Assembly: GCA_027531395.1 (NCBI GenBank)
Contig: JAPZRO010000005.1
Location: 40,579 to 104,578, forward strand
Direction of reading: 5' to 3'
Length of the DNA: 64,000 nucleotides
DNA from: Porphyrobacter sp.
GTDB lineage: Bacteria > Pseudomonadota > Alphaproteobacteria > Sphingomonadales > Sphingomonadaceae
Part shown: piece by piece, positions 43,232 to 52,706 of the stretch
How positions within the stretch are numbered: position 1 is the stretch's first letter
How the letters are laid out: every line of letters begins with the position of its first letter
Notes under the pieces: model-generated
What the model saw: only the letters and a program-made list of their open reading frames with translations
What the model was told of the DNA's origin: nothing
Databases searched by the model: none
Translations under genes and position numbers: made by a program

Positions 43232-44635
43232 CTAGTAAGCGTTGTGGTGGCTGAGGACCCGCGCGGTCCGCAGCACGATCTGGATATCCCGCAGCAGCGA
43301 CCATTCCGCGATATATTCGAGATCGGATTGCAGCCGGTCGGTGAGATCCTTCTCCCGCTCGGTCGCGCCGCGGTGGCCGCGCACCTGCGCAAGGCCCGTC
43401 AGCCCCGGCTTGAGGCAGTGACGCTGCCAGTACTTGCGGTCGACCTCCCAGAAGAACTTGTTGTTCGCCTGGGAACCGATCGCGTGCGGGCGCGGGCCGA
43501 CGATCGACATGTCGCCGGTCAGCACGTTGATGAGCTGCGGCAGCTCGTCGATGCTGGTGCGGCGGATGAAGGCCCCGATGCGGGTGACACGGTCATCCTC
43601 GCGCCCGGTCGAGCGGCTGCCGTCCAGATCGAGCTTTTCGGTGCGCATCGAGCGGAACTTGTACATGTCGAAGAACTGGTTGCCGCGCCCCAGACGGCGC
43701 TGCACGAACAGCACCGGACCGCCGTCCTCGAGCTTGATCAGCACCGCGACCACCAGCAGCAGCGGCGACAGCACGAACAGCGCGCTCCCGGCGACCAGCG
43801 TGTCGAAGGCGCGCTTCATGATCCGCGCGCGCAGCCGCAGCGGGCCGGTCGAGACCACCAGCGTGGTGCGGTCGAGATCGTCATAGCGATGCACCCCGAT
43901 CGCGCCCAAGCTGTGCGCCGGTTCGCTGACGATTTCGCCATAGACCCCCGCCGACTTGAGCAGGAAGGCCCAGTCCTCGCGCCGTTCGCGCGGGCAGCTC
44001 ACCACCACGTGATCCTGGTTGCGCAGCAGCTTGCCGAGCCGGTCGAGCATGAAGGGATCACGGCTGCCCGGGTCGAGGTTGAACTCCGCCGCCGAGACGA
44101 TCACGGCATCGGGATAGGGGAAGCTCGAACCGCCGTCGTCGATCACCAGATGGTTGGCGACCCGCCCGTTCCAGCGCCACTTCACCAGCCCGCTCACCGC
44201 CCGGCGCATCGCCACCAGCATGATCGCGGTGAACAGCAGGCCGAGCGTCACCGCAGCGCGCGAGAAATCCTCGTTGGATTTGGTGTAGAAGGCGACGAAG
44301 TTGATGAGACCGGCCGAAATCACCAGCGCGATCAGGGCCTTGCGCGTGGCGTGCAGCCAGTCGGACAGACCTTTGAGCCCATAGGAGCCATTGTACAGGG
44401 CAATCGTGTAGAACGCAGGCAGCATCGCCTGCGCGGCGAGCATCGCGCGCGGTTCGGCCCAGCGGCCTTCCCATACCAGGCTGCCGAGCGCGAAACCGAA
44501 ATTGAACAGGATACCGTCAGCCAGAAGAACCAGCGCATAGGTGCGCAGGCGGCGCCGCTCGAGCGAGGGCACGAGCTTCTTCTCGACATTCTCGTGCCGG
44601 ACCGATTCCAGAAGTCTCGGTGTCACACGATTCAT
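43232..44635 (-). CDS. Polyprenyl glycosylphosphotransferase (WcaJ-like)
   Basis: 467 aa. Starts exopolysaccharide or O-unit synthesis by moving a sugar phosphate onto undecaprenyl phosphate. N-terminal hydrophobic segments (about 33-140), a Rossmann-like CoA-binding-type middle, one more membrane segment (about 272-296), and the catalytic sugar transferase domain: KRAFDTLVAGSALFVLSPLL, FVQRRLGRGNQFFDMYKFRSM, TSIDELPQLINVLTGDMSIVGPRP, LKPGLTGLAQVRG. ATG at 44635. Sugar donor unknown. The gene converges on lptA, 13 bases away. Confidence 0.93.
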   Translation of the reverse strand: MNRVTPRLLESVRHENVEKKLVPSLERRRLRTYALVLLADGILFNFGFALGSLVWEGRWAEPRAMLAAQAMLPAFYTIALYNGSYGLKGLSDWLHATRKALIALVISAGLINFVAFYTKSNEDFSRAAVTLGLLFTAIMLVAMRRAVSGLVKWRWNGRVANHLVIDDGGSSFPYPDAVIVSAAEFNLDPGSRDPFMLDRLGKLLRNQDHVVVSCPRERREDWAFLLKSAGVYGEIVSEPAHSLGAIGVHRYDDLDRTTLVVSTGPLRLRARIMKRAFDTLVAGSALFVLSPLLLVVAVLIKLEDGGPVLFVQRRLGRGNQFFDMYKFRSMRTEKLDLDGSRSTGREDDRVTRIGAFIRRTSIDELPQLINVLTGDMSIVGPRPHAIGSQANNKFFWEVDRKYWQRHCLKPGLTGLAQVRGHRGATEREKDLTDRLQSDLEYIAEWSLLRDIQIVLRTARVLSHHNAY

Positions 44636-44767
44636 TAAGACCTTCCCCCAAAGGCGCGACCCTTACAGGGCATTACCTAAGCACCTTTACATAGAAAAGA
44701 TGCTTTTGTGCGACTGCGAAATGCAGCTTGTCACATTATGAGAACCGTTCGCCCCTTTCGGGCGGTT

Positions 44768-45838
44768 CTAGGATGCCCGCCTGGCGGCATATCGGGCGAT
44801 TTCCGCCAGTTCCTGCGCGAGCAGCAGCTCGGCCGCCTGACTATTGGCGAGCAAAGTGCGGTGCAATTCGGTCAAACGCGGGATCAGCCGGTCGAGCCGT
44901 GTGTCGCGCGCGCCGCGGGCGGCCGGCTGGCGCCAGCGCTCGTACTGGTTGCGGATGTCGCGCTTCTCCTTGAAGAAAATGCCGAGCCGCATTTCCGCGC
45001 CCTTGTCGATCCGGTCGAACGATCCGCGCGGTCCGAGATGCGCCATGATCTGCGCCAGCTGGGCCGCGCGCCGTTCCAGAGCCAGCGCGAGGCCGACCGG
45101 ATTGAGCCCGAGCTCGCGCATCCGCCGGATCTCGCCGCTGACCCGCGCCAGCTCTCCGCCCAGCACAGCGTTGACCAGGGGGGCGAAGCCGTCCTCCTCG
45201 GTGGCCGCGCCGATCGCGGCGTGATCCTCGGGCGTGGCGGCGCGGGGCGATTGCGGATCGGCCCCGCAATAGAGCGCGAGCTTGTCGACCTCGGACTGGG
45301 CGAGCCGCACGTCGAGCCCGGCGGCCCGCGCGATGCGTTCGGCCAGATCGCCGCCGAGCCTGAGGCCGGCCGCGTCGGCCATGCCGCGCACCGCCTGCGC
45401 GACGTCCTTCAACTCGGGCGGGTGGAACATCGCCACCACCGCATCCTTGCGCTTTTCCAGCAGCTTGGCGGTGCGCGACTTGTCGGTGGCGGAGGTCGCG
45501 ACGATGATCACCGGGGCCGCCTCGCCCGCGCCGGCCTCGCCGGTCTGGATCAGCACTTCGAGCGCGTCATGCGCCTCGTCCCCGCTCGCGCGGACCCAGA
45601 TGTGGCGCTTGCCGCCGAACAACGAGGTCGAGCGCGCCTCGTCGCCGAGCAGGGCAGGATCGCGCCGGAGATCGGCCCCCGCCAGCTCGACCCGGTCGCC
45701 CGCGTCGGGCAGGGCGGCGGCAAGGCGATTGGCCGCGGCGCTCGCTCCGGCCTCGTCCGGGCCGCAGAAGAAGAAGATCGCGTGGCGTTCGATGCCGGCG
45801 GGCAGGCCGCGTGCGAAGTCGCTGTTCTTGAGCTTCAT
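44768..45838 (-). CDS. holA: DNA polymerase III subunit delta
   Basis: 356 aa clamp-loader subunit. AAA-like fold: HAIFFFCGPDEAG, ELAGADLRRDPALLGDEARSTSLFGGKRHIWVR, then LDVRLAQSEVDKLALY and LGLNPVGLALALERRAAQLAQIM. The start overlaps the lptE stop (ATGA). It is the third gene of the leuS-lptE-holA block. A hairpin (AGAACCG/CGGTTCT near 44740-44770) lies at its 3' end without a T-tract. Confidence 0.93.
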   Translation of the reverse strand: MKLKNSDFARGLPAGIERHAIFFFCGPDEAGASAAANRLAAALPDAGDRVELAGADLRRDPALLGDEARSTSLFGGKRHIWVRASGDEAHDALEVLIQTGEAGAGEAAPVIIVATSATDKSRTAKLLEKRKDAVVAMFHPPELKDVAQAVRGMADAAGLRLGGDLAERIARAAGLDVRLAQSEVDKLALYCGADPQSPRAATPEDHAAIGAATEEDGFAPLVNAVLGGELARVSGEIRRMRELGLNPVGLALALERRAAQLAQIMAHLGPRGSFDRIDKGAEMRLGIFFKEKRDIRNQYERWRQPAARGARDTRLDRLIPRLTELHRTLLANSQAAELLLAQELAEIARYAARRAS

Positions 45839-46335
45839 CGGGCCGCGGCGGCGCGGCTGCGCAGCGCCAGCGAAACCTGGGTTGCCATCTGCTCGGCGAG
45901 TTCGAGCGACAGGTTCTCCAGCGCCTTCTGCTCGGCGGCGATGGTGGCATATTCGGAACTGACCACGTCGATCCCCGCGTCGGAACCGGCGGTGGCATCG
46001 AGCAGGATCGCGCCGGTGGCGATATCGACCAGCTGGTAGCGCGCGCGCAGGATACGGCGTTCGCGGCTGATGGTGTCGTCGTTGAGGACGCCGAGCGCTT
46101 CGAGCGAATCGTCGAGCCGCACGTCGAGCCGGTAGGCTGGCGTGGTGTTGCCTGCGACTCCCAGCCGGTTCTGGAGCGCGTTCCGCACCAGCCAGCCGCT
46201 CTGCCCCGGGATTTCCGGCACGTCGACCGCGGCCAGTCCCTGCGCCACGCTGGCCGAGCCGCCGCCGGCATACATCGGCGAAAGGCCGCAAGCGGACAGC
46301 GCGATCAGGGCAGCAAGGGCGATCAGGGCACGCAT
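45835..46335 (-). CDS. lptE: LPS-assembly lipoprotein LptE
   Basis: 166 aa. Lipobox LSAC (Cys16) in [29 protein letters not shown] start, the LptE mark GLSPMYAGG, then ALQNRLGVAG, RYQLVDIATGAILL and EYATIAAEQKALENLSLELAEQ. Plugs the LptD barrel in the outer membrane. ATG overlaps the leuS stop (TGATG). Confidence 0.9.
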   Translation of the reverse strand: MRALIALAALIALSACGLSPMYAGGGSASVAQGLAAVDVPEIPGQSGWLVRNALQNRLGVAGNTTPAYRLDVRLDDSLEALGVLNDDTISRERRILRARYQLVDIATGAILLDATAGSDAGIDVVSSEYATIAAEQKALENLSLELAEQMATQVSLALRSRAAAAR

Positions 46336-48857
46336 CAGGTGACGATATTCACCAATCGGTCGGGCACGACAATCACCTTGCGCACTGCCGCCCCGTCGAG
46401 CGAGCGTTGCAGGTTGGCAGATGCCAGCGCCAGCGCCTCGAGATCCTCCTTCGAGGCCCCCTTGGGCGCAGTGACCGTGTCGCGCAGCTTGCCCATGTGC
46501 TGGATGGCGATGGTGACCTCGTCATCGACCAGCAGCGCGGGATCGACTGCGGGCCAGGGCGCGTCGGCGATCAGGCCTTCTCCGCCCATCTTCTCCCAGG
46601 CTTCCTCGGCGAGGTGCGGCATCATGGGAGCTGCCAGATGGACCAAGGCCCGGATGGCAGAGCTCCGGCTGGCCGAGGGCGCGGCCTTCTCGGTCGCGCC
46701 GGTCAGTTCGTAGATCCGCGCGACCGCCTTGTTGAAGCCCAGCGCTTCGATATCGGCGGCCACCGCAGCGATGGTCTGGTGGGTCTTGCGGTCGAGGCCC
46801 TTGTCCTCGCCGGTCGCGCCTGCGTCATAGGCCGAGAACAGCCGCCACAGGCGCTGCACGAAGCGCGCGCAGCCCTCGATCCCGGCGTCGGACCACGGCA
46901 GGTCGCGCTCGGGCGGCGAATCGGACAGCATGAACCAGCGCACCGCATCCGCCCCGTGCCGGGCGATGATCGCGTCGGGGTCGACGACGTTCTTCTTCGA
47001 CTTCGACATCTTGATGACGCGGCCGACTTCGACCGGAGCGCCGTCCGCCAGCAGCGTCGCGCCCTCGGAGGTGCGGTCGACCTCCTCCGGCCCGAAGAAC
47101 ACCGGCACCCCGCGCGTCTCGTCGATGCGGCTATAGGTCTCGTGCGTCACCATGCCTTGCGTGAACAGCGCCGCAAACGGCTCCTGCACCGCGATCTTGC
47201 CGGTGTGGGCGAGCGCGCGGGTCCAGAAGCGGGCGTAGAGCAGGTGCAGGATCGCGTGCTCGATCCCGCCGATATAGTGCTGCACCGGCATCCACTTGGC
47301 GACCTCTTCAGGGTCGAAGGGACGGTCGGCGGGCTGGCTGGCGAAGCGCAGGAAATACCACGAGCTGTCGACGAAGGTATCGAGCGTGTCGGTCTCGCGC
47401 CGCGCTGCCTTGCCGCACTTGGGGCAATCGACGTGCTTCCACGTCGGGTGGCGTTCGAGCGGGTTGCCGGGGATGTCGAAGCTGACATCCTCGGGCAGTG
47501 TCACCGGAAGCTGGTCCTTGGGCACCGGGACCACGCCGCAAGCATCGCAGTGGATGAAGGGGATCGGCGTCCCCCAGTAACGCTGGCGGCTGACACCCCA
47601 GTCGCGCAGGCGCCACACGGTGCGCCCCTCGCCCCAGCCTTCGCTTTCGGCGCGGGTAATCACCGCCTGCTTGGCGGCTTCCACGGTCATGCCATCGAGG
47701 AAATCGGAGTTCACGATCACCCCGTCGCCCGCCTCGGCCTCGCCCTTGAAGGGCTCATCGGCGCGGGCCGGATCGGTCGCGACGACGCGCAGGATCGGTA
47801 GCTCGTATTTGGTGGCGAATTCGAAGTCGCGCTGGTCGTGGCCGGGCACGCCCATCACCGCGCCCGTGCCGTATTCCATCAGCACGAAGTTGGCGATGAA
47901 GACCGGCAGGTCAGCTCCGGTGAACGGGTGCCTTGCGGTGATCGGCGCGCGGTAGCCGAGTTTCTCCGCCGTTTCGAGCGCGGCGGCCGTGGTCGCGCCC
48001 TTCTTGCACTGGTCGATGAAGGCGGCGACCTCGGGATCGCTCGCCAGCCCCTGCGCAATCGGGTGATCGGCGGCAATCGCGCAGAAGCTCGCGCCGAAGA
48101 TCGTGTCGGGGCGGGTCGAATAGACCGCCAGCTTGCCGCCGTCAGACAGGTCGAAGCTGAATTCCAGACCCTGCGACTTGCCGATCCAGTTCTCCTGCAT
48201 CAGGCGCACCTTCTCGGGCCAGTCCTCAAGGCTCCCGAGGCCCTCCAGCAGATCGTCCGCAAAATCGGTGATCTTCAGGAACCACTGGTTGAGCTTGCGC
48301 TTTTCGACCTCCGCGCCGCTCCGCCAGCCCTTGCCATCGATCACCTGCTCATTCGCCAGAACCGTCATGTCGACCGGGTCCCAGTTGACGGTCGATTCCT
48401 TGCGGTAAACCAGCCCCGCCTCGTAGAGGTCGAGGAACAGCGCCTGTTCGTGGCCGTAATATTCAGGATCGCAGGTGGCGAATTCGCGCGTCCAGTCGAG
48501 CGCGAAGCCGATGCGCTGCAACTGCGCCTTCATCTGCGCGATGTTCTGGCGGGTCCAGCCGCCGGGGTGCACGCCCTTTTCCATCGCGGCGTTTTCCGCC
48601 GGCATCCCGAAGGCGTCCCAGCCCATCGGGTGCAGCACTTCGAACCCGCGCATCTTCTGGTAGCGCGCCAGCACGTCGCCCATCGTGTAGTTGCGCACGT
48701 GGCCCATGTGGATGCGCCCCGACGGATAGGGGAACATCTCGAGGATGTAGCTCTTGGGCTTGGGGCTATCCGAATCCGCCGTGAAGGTGCCGCCCTGCGC
48801 CCATGCGCGCTGCCAGCGCCCGTCGGCGACGGACGGATCGAAACGGGTATCGGTCAT
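46335..48857 (-). CDS. leuS: Leucine-tRNA ligase
   Basis: 840 aa class I synthetase. HIGH motif is HMGH in [19 protein letters not shown]; editing domain contains the [11 protein letters not shown] and [16 protein letters not shown] motifs; KMSKS loop is [13 protein letters not shown]-terminal anticodon-binding and tRNA-contact domains are present ([15 protein letters not shown]). Full usual length. First gene of the leuS-lptE-holA unit. Confidence 0.98.
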   Translation of the reverse strand: MTDTRFDPSVADGRWQRAWAQGGTFTADSDSPKPKSYILEMFPYPSGRIHMGHVRNYTMGDVLARYQKMRGFEVLHPMGWDAFGMPAENAAMEKGVHPGGWTRQNIAQMKAQLQRIGFALDWTREFATCDPEYYGHEQALFLDLYEAGLVYRKESTVNWDPVDMTVLANEQVIDGKGWRSGAEVEKRKLNQWFLKITDFADDLLEGLGSLEDWPEKVRLMQENWIGKSQGLEFSFDLSDGGKLAVYSTRPDTIFGASFCAIAADHPIAQGLASDPEVAAFIDQCKKGATTAAALETAEKLGYRAPITARHPFTGADLPVFIANFVLMEYGTGAVMGVPGHDQRDFEFATKYELPILRVVATDPARADEPFKGEAEAGDGVIVNSDFLDGMTVEAAKQAVITRAESEGWGEGRTVWRLRDWGVSRQRYWGTPIPFIHCDACGVVPVPKDQLPVTLPEDVSFDIPGNPLERHPTWKHVDCPKCGKAARRETDTLDTFVDSSWYFLRFASQPADRPFDPEEVAKWMPVQHYIGGIEHAILHLLYARFWTRALAHTGKIAVQEPFAALFTQGMVTHETYSRIDETRGVPVFFGPEEVDRTSEGATLLADGAPVEVGRVIKMSKSKKNVVDPDAIIARHGADAVRWFMLSDSPPERDLPWSDAGIEGCARFVQRLWRLFSAYDAGATGEDKGLDRKTHQTIAAVAADIEALGFNKAVARIYELTGATEKAAPSASRSSAIRALVHLAAPMMPHLAEEAWEKMGGEGLIADAPWPAVDPALLVDDEVTIAIQHMGKLRDTVTAPKGASKEDLEALALASANLQRSLDGAAVRKVIVVPDRLVNIVT

Positions 48858-48881
48858 GAAGGCCTGTCCGGTGGAAAGGTA

Positions 48882-48912
48882 TTACGAAGCGAGCGGCTTT
48901 ACGAAGCGAGCG
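48882..48912. repeat. Short direct repeat at the 3' end of the DUF3576 gene
   Basis: TTACGAAGCGAGCG occurs at 48882-48895 and 48899-48912. The second copy includes the stop and last codons of the DUF3576 gene, so a 17-bp unit was duplicated just beyond the stop. Confidence 0.7.
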
Positions 48913-49366
48913 CCTGGCGACGCAGATCGCGGGCCTTGGTGAGGATGATGTCCTCGAGCTTCTGCACCGTCGCCGCCTGCACCGGGGCTTCGACCCAGTT
49001 GCCGGCTTCGTTGACCTGACGGCTCGCCGCGACCCGCAGGGCATCGGCGCGCAGGTCCTGATCGAGGATGGTGACGGTCAGCTTGACCCGCTCCCCGGGG
49101 TTGGCGGGGTTGGCGTACCAGTCGGTCACGATCACGCCGCCGTTGCTGTCGGCCTGCAGCAGCGGAGCAAAGCTCACCGTGTCGAGCGCCGCGCGCCAGA
49201 GATAGGCGTTGACGCCGATGGTGTTGAGCTGGGCCGCCTGCAATTCGGTGCGCGGCCTTTCGGAGCCGCCGCAGGCCGCGAGCGCGAGCAGCGCGCCGCC
49301 CGTCAGCGCGGCAGTCAGGGTGCGGCGGATGGCCGGGCGGAATTGGGCGGAGTTGGCGCGTGTCAC
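48899..49366 (-). CDS. DUF3576 lipoprotein
   Basis: 155 aa. Lipobox LALAAC after RRTLTAALTGGALLALAAC-like N terminus (Cys about 32). DUF3576 text: LNTIGVNAYLWRAALDTVSFAPLLQADS, GGVIVTDWYANPANPGERVKLTVTILDQDLRADALRVAA. Alphaproteobacterial outer-membrane lipoprotein of unknown function, usually next to leuS, as here (41 bases upstream). GTG start at 49366. Confidence 0.92.
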   Translation of the reverse strand: MTRANSAQFRPAIRRTLTAALTGGALLALAACGGSERPRTELQAAQLNTIGVNAYLWRAALDTVSFAPLLQADSNGGVIVTDWYANPANPGERVKLTVTILDQDLRADALRVAASRQVNEAGNWVEAPVQAATVQKLEDIILTKARDLRRQALAS

Positions 49367-49700
49367 TGCCGGAAAATCCTCATCGTCTGTATGCCTGACG
49401 CTCTATAACCCCCAACGCCCTTGCGGCAAGCACCGATGCGCAGGCGGGCGGGGAGGGGAGCCTTGGCCAAAGGGGCTTTACCCCGGGTGAACCGGCCATT
49501 GTCTCTTGTCCGCACAGGATTCTGTGTGCTTGCGGCCACAGGTGGGAAGCGAATCCGGTTTCCCTTGCGGCAAGTCATTGCAAGCGGGACTCGGGCGCCT
49601 ATCACATGATAGTGTTCACATAGCGACTCACCTCTGGTTAAGGTTGCGTATGGTCAGGCAAAAGCCTGATCGGAACAAAGGGAAGGAAGCAGGCACCGCC
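49367..49700. other. Divergent intergenic region, 334 bp
   Basis: Must hold promoters for the DUF3576-leuS side (minus) and the gene at 49701 (plus). CACAG-GATT-CTGTG (49512-49525) is a small perfect hairpin or operator. GGGAA and TTTCCC near 49552-49573 can also pair. Several short frames cross it, but none has a ribosome-binding site or recognisable product. Confidence 0.5.
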
Positions 49701-50459
49701 ATGGCACGCAAGGCCGACAGCACAGCAAAGGCGCAGCGCAAGCTGACGCTGCTGGCCGTCTGCGGCGCGCTGGCCTTCGCCTTGCCGAGCGCGGGCCTCG
49801 CGCTCGCCGGCAAGAACGCGCCGCTCGCATCCCCCTCGTTCGAAGCGATGGGCCTCAATGTCTTCACCCCTGCCTCGGTCGATCCCGAGCTCGCCGCCCG
49901 CATCGCCGACAAGGCGCGTGAGCGCGGCATCCGCTTCACCCCCGCCGGGGCGACGCCGGTCGCCGGAGAGCGCACGGTGACGGTCGCGGTGCGGGTCGAC
50001 AGCGATTCTGCCCGCGCGATTTCGGTGCGCAAGGCGATCGACGCGGTCCCGGGCCGCGGCATCGGCCTTGGCGGTCTCGAAGCCAGCCGGTTCCAGCTGG
50101 GCACGGCGCGCGGCTATCGCAGCTTCGCCCGCCCGATCGAACTCCCCACGGAGGTGCGCCGCATGGCGCTGCCCGATCTGGCGCAGTTCAAGCCTTCGGC
50201 CCCGCAGGCCGCCGACAAGCCGAGCCGGCTCCAGCCCCGCATCGAGCTCGAGGATCGCGAGATCGCCGGTCGTTCGCCCAACACGCTCGATTCGATCGGG
50301 CAGCAGACGGTGGGCGTCGGCGGCAGCTTCCGCCTCTCGCCCAACCTCAACGTGATGGCGGGCGTGCGCTACTCGCAGGAGCGCGAACGGCTCGATCCGC
50401 TGACCAATTCGGTCAAGGATAGCCAGGCGGTTTACGTCGGCACCCAGATCAAATTCTGA
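49701..50459 (+). CDS. Exported hypothetical protein with an outer-membrane-like C terminus
   Basis: 252 aa. N-terminal basic stretch then a signal peptide (KLTLLAVCGALAFALPSAGLALA). Mid region is Pro/Ala-rich without a known domain. The last 45 residues alternate as beta-strands (VGVGGSFRLSPNLNVMAGVRY, QAVYVGTQIKF) and end in Phe, like the beta-signal of outer-membrane barrels, but there is room for only about four strands. ATG 49701 follows AAGGAAG; an upstream frame from 49506 is unlikely. Family unknown. Confidence 0.65.
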   Translation: MARKADSTAKAQRKLTLLAVCGALAFALPSAGLALAGKNAPLASPSFEAMGLNVFTPASVDPELAARIADKARERGIRFTPAGATPVAGERTVTVAVRVDSDSARAISVRKAIDAVPGRGIGLGGLEASRFQLGTARGYRSFARPIELPTEVRRMALPDLAQFKPSAPQAADKPSRLQPRIELEDREIAGRSPNTLDSIGQQTVGVGGSFRLSPNLNVMAGVRYSQERERLDPLTNSVKDSQAVYVGTQIKF

Positions 50460-50566
50460 ACCTTGTCGCGCCCGCGCGACGCATAGCTATTCCCACCTTC
50501 CCCTGACGCTACGGCACGGCTAGGCTCGCAGGCCAAGTAGTTGCACGCATCAAGGGAGGGAATGCC

Positions 50567-51289
50567 ATGGGTCGGGTTGCCATCGTCACCGGGGGAACGC
50601 GCGGGATCGGGGAGGCGATCTGCAAGCGACTCCAGCGCCAGGGCCACACGGTCATCGCCAACTATGCCGGCAATGACGAAAAGGCCGCCGCCTTCACCGA
50701 GGCGACCGGCATTCCGGCGCGCAAGTGGGATGTGGGCGATCACGAGGCCTGCCTGGCCGGCTGCGCCGCGGTCGAGGCTGAGTTTGGCCCCGTCGACATC
50801 GTGGTCAACAACGCCGGGATCACCCGCGACGGCACGCTCCACAAGATGAGCTTCGAGGACTGGAACGAGGTGCTGCGCATCAACCTCGGCGGGTGCTTCA
50901 ACATGGCCAAGGCGACCTTCCCCGGCATGCGCGAGCGCGGCTGGGGGCGGATCGTCAACATCGGCTCGATCAACGGGCAGGCGGGGCAGTACGGGCAGGT
51001 CAACTACGCCGCCGCCAAGTCCGGCATCCACGGCTTCACCAAGGCGCTGGCGCAGGAAGGCGCGAAGTTCGGGGTGACGGTCAACGCGATCGCGCCGGGC
51101 TATATCGACACCGACATGGTCGCCGCCGTCCCCGCGCCGGTGCTGGAGAAGATCGTCGCCAAGATCCCGGTTGGCCGCCTCGGCATGGCCGAGGAAATCG
51201 CCCGCGGCGTGGCCTTCCTCACATCCGAGAACGGCGGCTTCATGACCGGCTCGACCATGAGCATCAACGGCGGGCAACATATGTACTAG
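50567..51289 (+). CDS. phaB: Acetoacetyl-CoA reductase (SDR family)
   Basis: 240 aa. NADPH-binding VTGGTRGIGEAICKRL, NNAGITRDGTLHKM, catalytic Ser-Tyr-Lys in NIGSINGQAGQYGQVNYAAAKSG, and PGYIDTDMVAAVP. The FNMAKATFPGMRERGWGRI and GQYGQVNY text matches PhaB more than FabG. Reduces acetoacetyl-CoA for polyhydroxybutyrate; no phaA or phaC is adjacent. Strong ribosome-binding site GGGAGGG. Confidence 0.9.
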   Translation: MGRVAIVTGGTRGIGEAICKRLQRQGHTVIANYAGNDEKAAAFTEATGIPARKWDVGDHEACLAGCAAVEAEFGPVDIVVNNAGITRDGTLHKMSFEDWNEVLRINLGGCFNMAKATFPGMRERGWGRIVNIGSINGQAGQYGQVNYAAAKSGIHGFTKALAQEGAKFGVTVNAIAPGYIDTDMVAAVPAPVLEKIVAKIPVGRLGMAEEIARGVAFLTSENGGFMTGSTMSINGGQHMY

Positions 51290-51348
51290 CGAGGGCAGGC
51301 GAGCAGCGCAGCTGCGAGCCGCTTAGCCCGAGCACCGGCCAGCGGGGC

Positions 51349-51405
51349 GGCGGACCGCAGTCCGCCGAACCCGTCTGACGTCAAGCCTGCGGCTTTGCCG
51401 CAGGC
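51349..51405. terminator. Two hairpins after the SDR gene
   Basis: GGCGGA-CCGCAG-TCCGCC (51349-51366) and the perfect 9-bp stem GCCTGCGGC-TTT-GCCGCAGGC (51385-51405), followed by CCCCTTTCC. The second may terminate plus-strand transcription although the tract is C-rich. Similar hairpin clusters follow thiG. Confidence 0.45.
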
Positions 51406-51428
51406 CCCCTTTCCGCTAATCCACCCGC

Positions 51429-51752
51429 ATGCGCCGCTTCGCCCTCACCGCCGTCTTCGCAGCAGTGCTCGCGATGCTGGTCGGCGGATACCTCTGGCTC
51501 GCGGGATCCGCTGTAGTGATCGACGAGACAGGCGGCGTGGAGAGCGCCGTCGTCGCCACATCGGATGGCCGGGAACAACCCGTCTACCGGGTGTGGAGCG
51601 GCATCTTCTACACCATCCCCCAGCTCGAAGGCACAATCGAGGTGCGGTGCACCAATGGATCGCGCGCAAGAAGCGGCTATGTGACCCGCTATTGGCATGC
51701 CCGTATCAGGGTGACGGGAGGCGCGCCATGCGCCCGGCTGGTCGACGAATAG
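51429..51752 (+). CDS. Small membrane-anchored hypothetical protein
   Basis: 107 aa. One N-terminal hydrophobic helix (MRRFALTAVFAAVLAMLVGGYLWLAG is the region at residues 1-26) then a short extracytoplasmic domain with VWSGIFYTIPQLEGTIEVRC and a second Cys near GAPCARL, possibly a disulfide. No family recognised and no strong ribosome-binding site. Convergent with the LuxR-type gene. Confidence 0.5.
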   Translation: MRRFALTAVFAAVLAMLVGGYLWLAGSAVVIDETGGVESAVVATSDGREQPVYRVWSGIFYTIPQLEGTIEVRCTNGSRARSGYVTRYWHARIRVTGGAPCARLVDE

Positions 51753-51766
51753 CCCCTCCCGCACCC

Positions 51767-52525
51767 TCAATCAAACGTAATCCCCGCGACCTTCCAAGCG
51801 CCGTCCTCCCACGCGAGGCTGAGGCTCTCCGTCTGCTGCGTGCCATTGGCATAGGCCGAGCGGAACTTGATCAGGCGGTAGCCGGCGGGCGGGGCGGGGA
51901 CCCATTCGTTGCCGACGAGATCGCGGGTCAACAGCTTGCCGAGCGGCGGGCGGGCCCTCTCGGACACCTCACTCCAGACCGCGAGGGTGTTGAGCCGGCG
52001 AAATTCCGCAACCGTCGCGGCATAGCTTTCGGCCCAGCGGCTTTCGTCGACCAGCTTGAGGAAATCCTCGGCCGCGCGGGCGGCGGCAGCGGCGTCGGTC
52101 TCGGCGGCGAGAACCGGGGCGGGGGCCGCAGCGGGCAGCACCGATAAGGGCGAGGCGGGGACGAGCAGGGCGGCAAGAACAAGCGACATGGCAAGCACTC
52201 CGATGGTGGCAAGGACAGGTGGCCGCCGGGTGGCGGATACCGCCTTCCCTGCCGCCGCAGCCACCTCGGACGCATCCCCCAAAGCCTTGTCCCCCAATGT
52301 TTCGGGGGGTGCCTCGGGGGTCTCGCCTTCCTCGGCCAGCAGCCGCCGCGCCGCCTCGCGGCTGCTGGTGACGCCGAGCTTGCGCCGCGCCTCGCGCAGC
52401 CGTTCGTTGACCGTGTGCACCGACAGGCCGAGTTCGCGCGCCGAGGACTTGGCGTCGTGCCCGCGCAGCAGCAGCCGCAGGGCATCCTTCTCCTTTTCGG
52501 TCAGCGCGTCGAGGCCGGCGGTCAT
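51767..52525 (-). CDS. Membrane-tethered LuxR-type regulator with DUF4019 domain
   Basis: 252 aa. LuxR/GerE HTH at residues 5-65 (LTEKEKDALRLLLRGHDAKS, ELGLSVHTVNERLREARRKL), an acidic linker, one membrane helix (about 102-125, LATIGVLAMSLVLAALLVP), and a periplasmic DUF4019 domain (about 148-252: FLKLVDESRWAESYAATV, LAWEDGAWKVAGITF). No receiver domain. This layout suggests a signal outside the membrane acting directly on a DNA-binding domain inside. Neither ligand nor targets are known. Confidence 0.85.
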   Translation of the reverse strand: MTAGLDALTEKEKDALRLLLRGHDAKSSARELGLSVHTVNERLREARRKLGVTSSREAARRLLAEEGETPEAPPETLGDKALGDASEVAAAAGKAVSATRRPPVLATIGVLAMSLVLAALLVPASPLSVLPAAAPAPVLAAETDAAAAARAAEDFLKLVDESRWAESYAATVAEFRRLNTLAVWSEVSERARPPLGKLLTRDLVGNEWVPAPPAGYRLIKFRSAYANGTQQTESLSLAWEDGAWKVAGITFD

Positions 52526-52706
52526 GTGCCGGGATTAGGCCCCCGCATGGCGAGGGGCCACCCCGAATTTTTCGTAGCGCCCGCGCCCGGCGATCTGGTG
52601 AATGCCGCGTAAACCATGCCCCTAGGGCTTCATCGGGCTCTGCTTTTTCAGCGCGTTAGGGCGCGCGGACTAGGAAGGCTGCGGAGTTCCACAGCTGCGG
52701 TCCGCG

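Noticed and set aside
49506..49700. N-terminal extension of the exported protein at 49701
   Set aside because: It would put 65 extra residues before a normal signal peptide.
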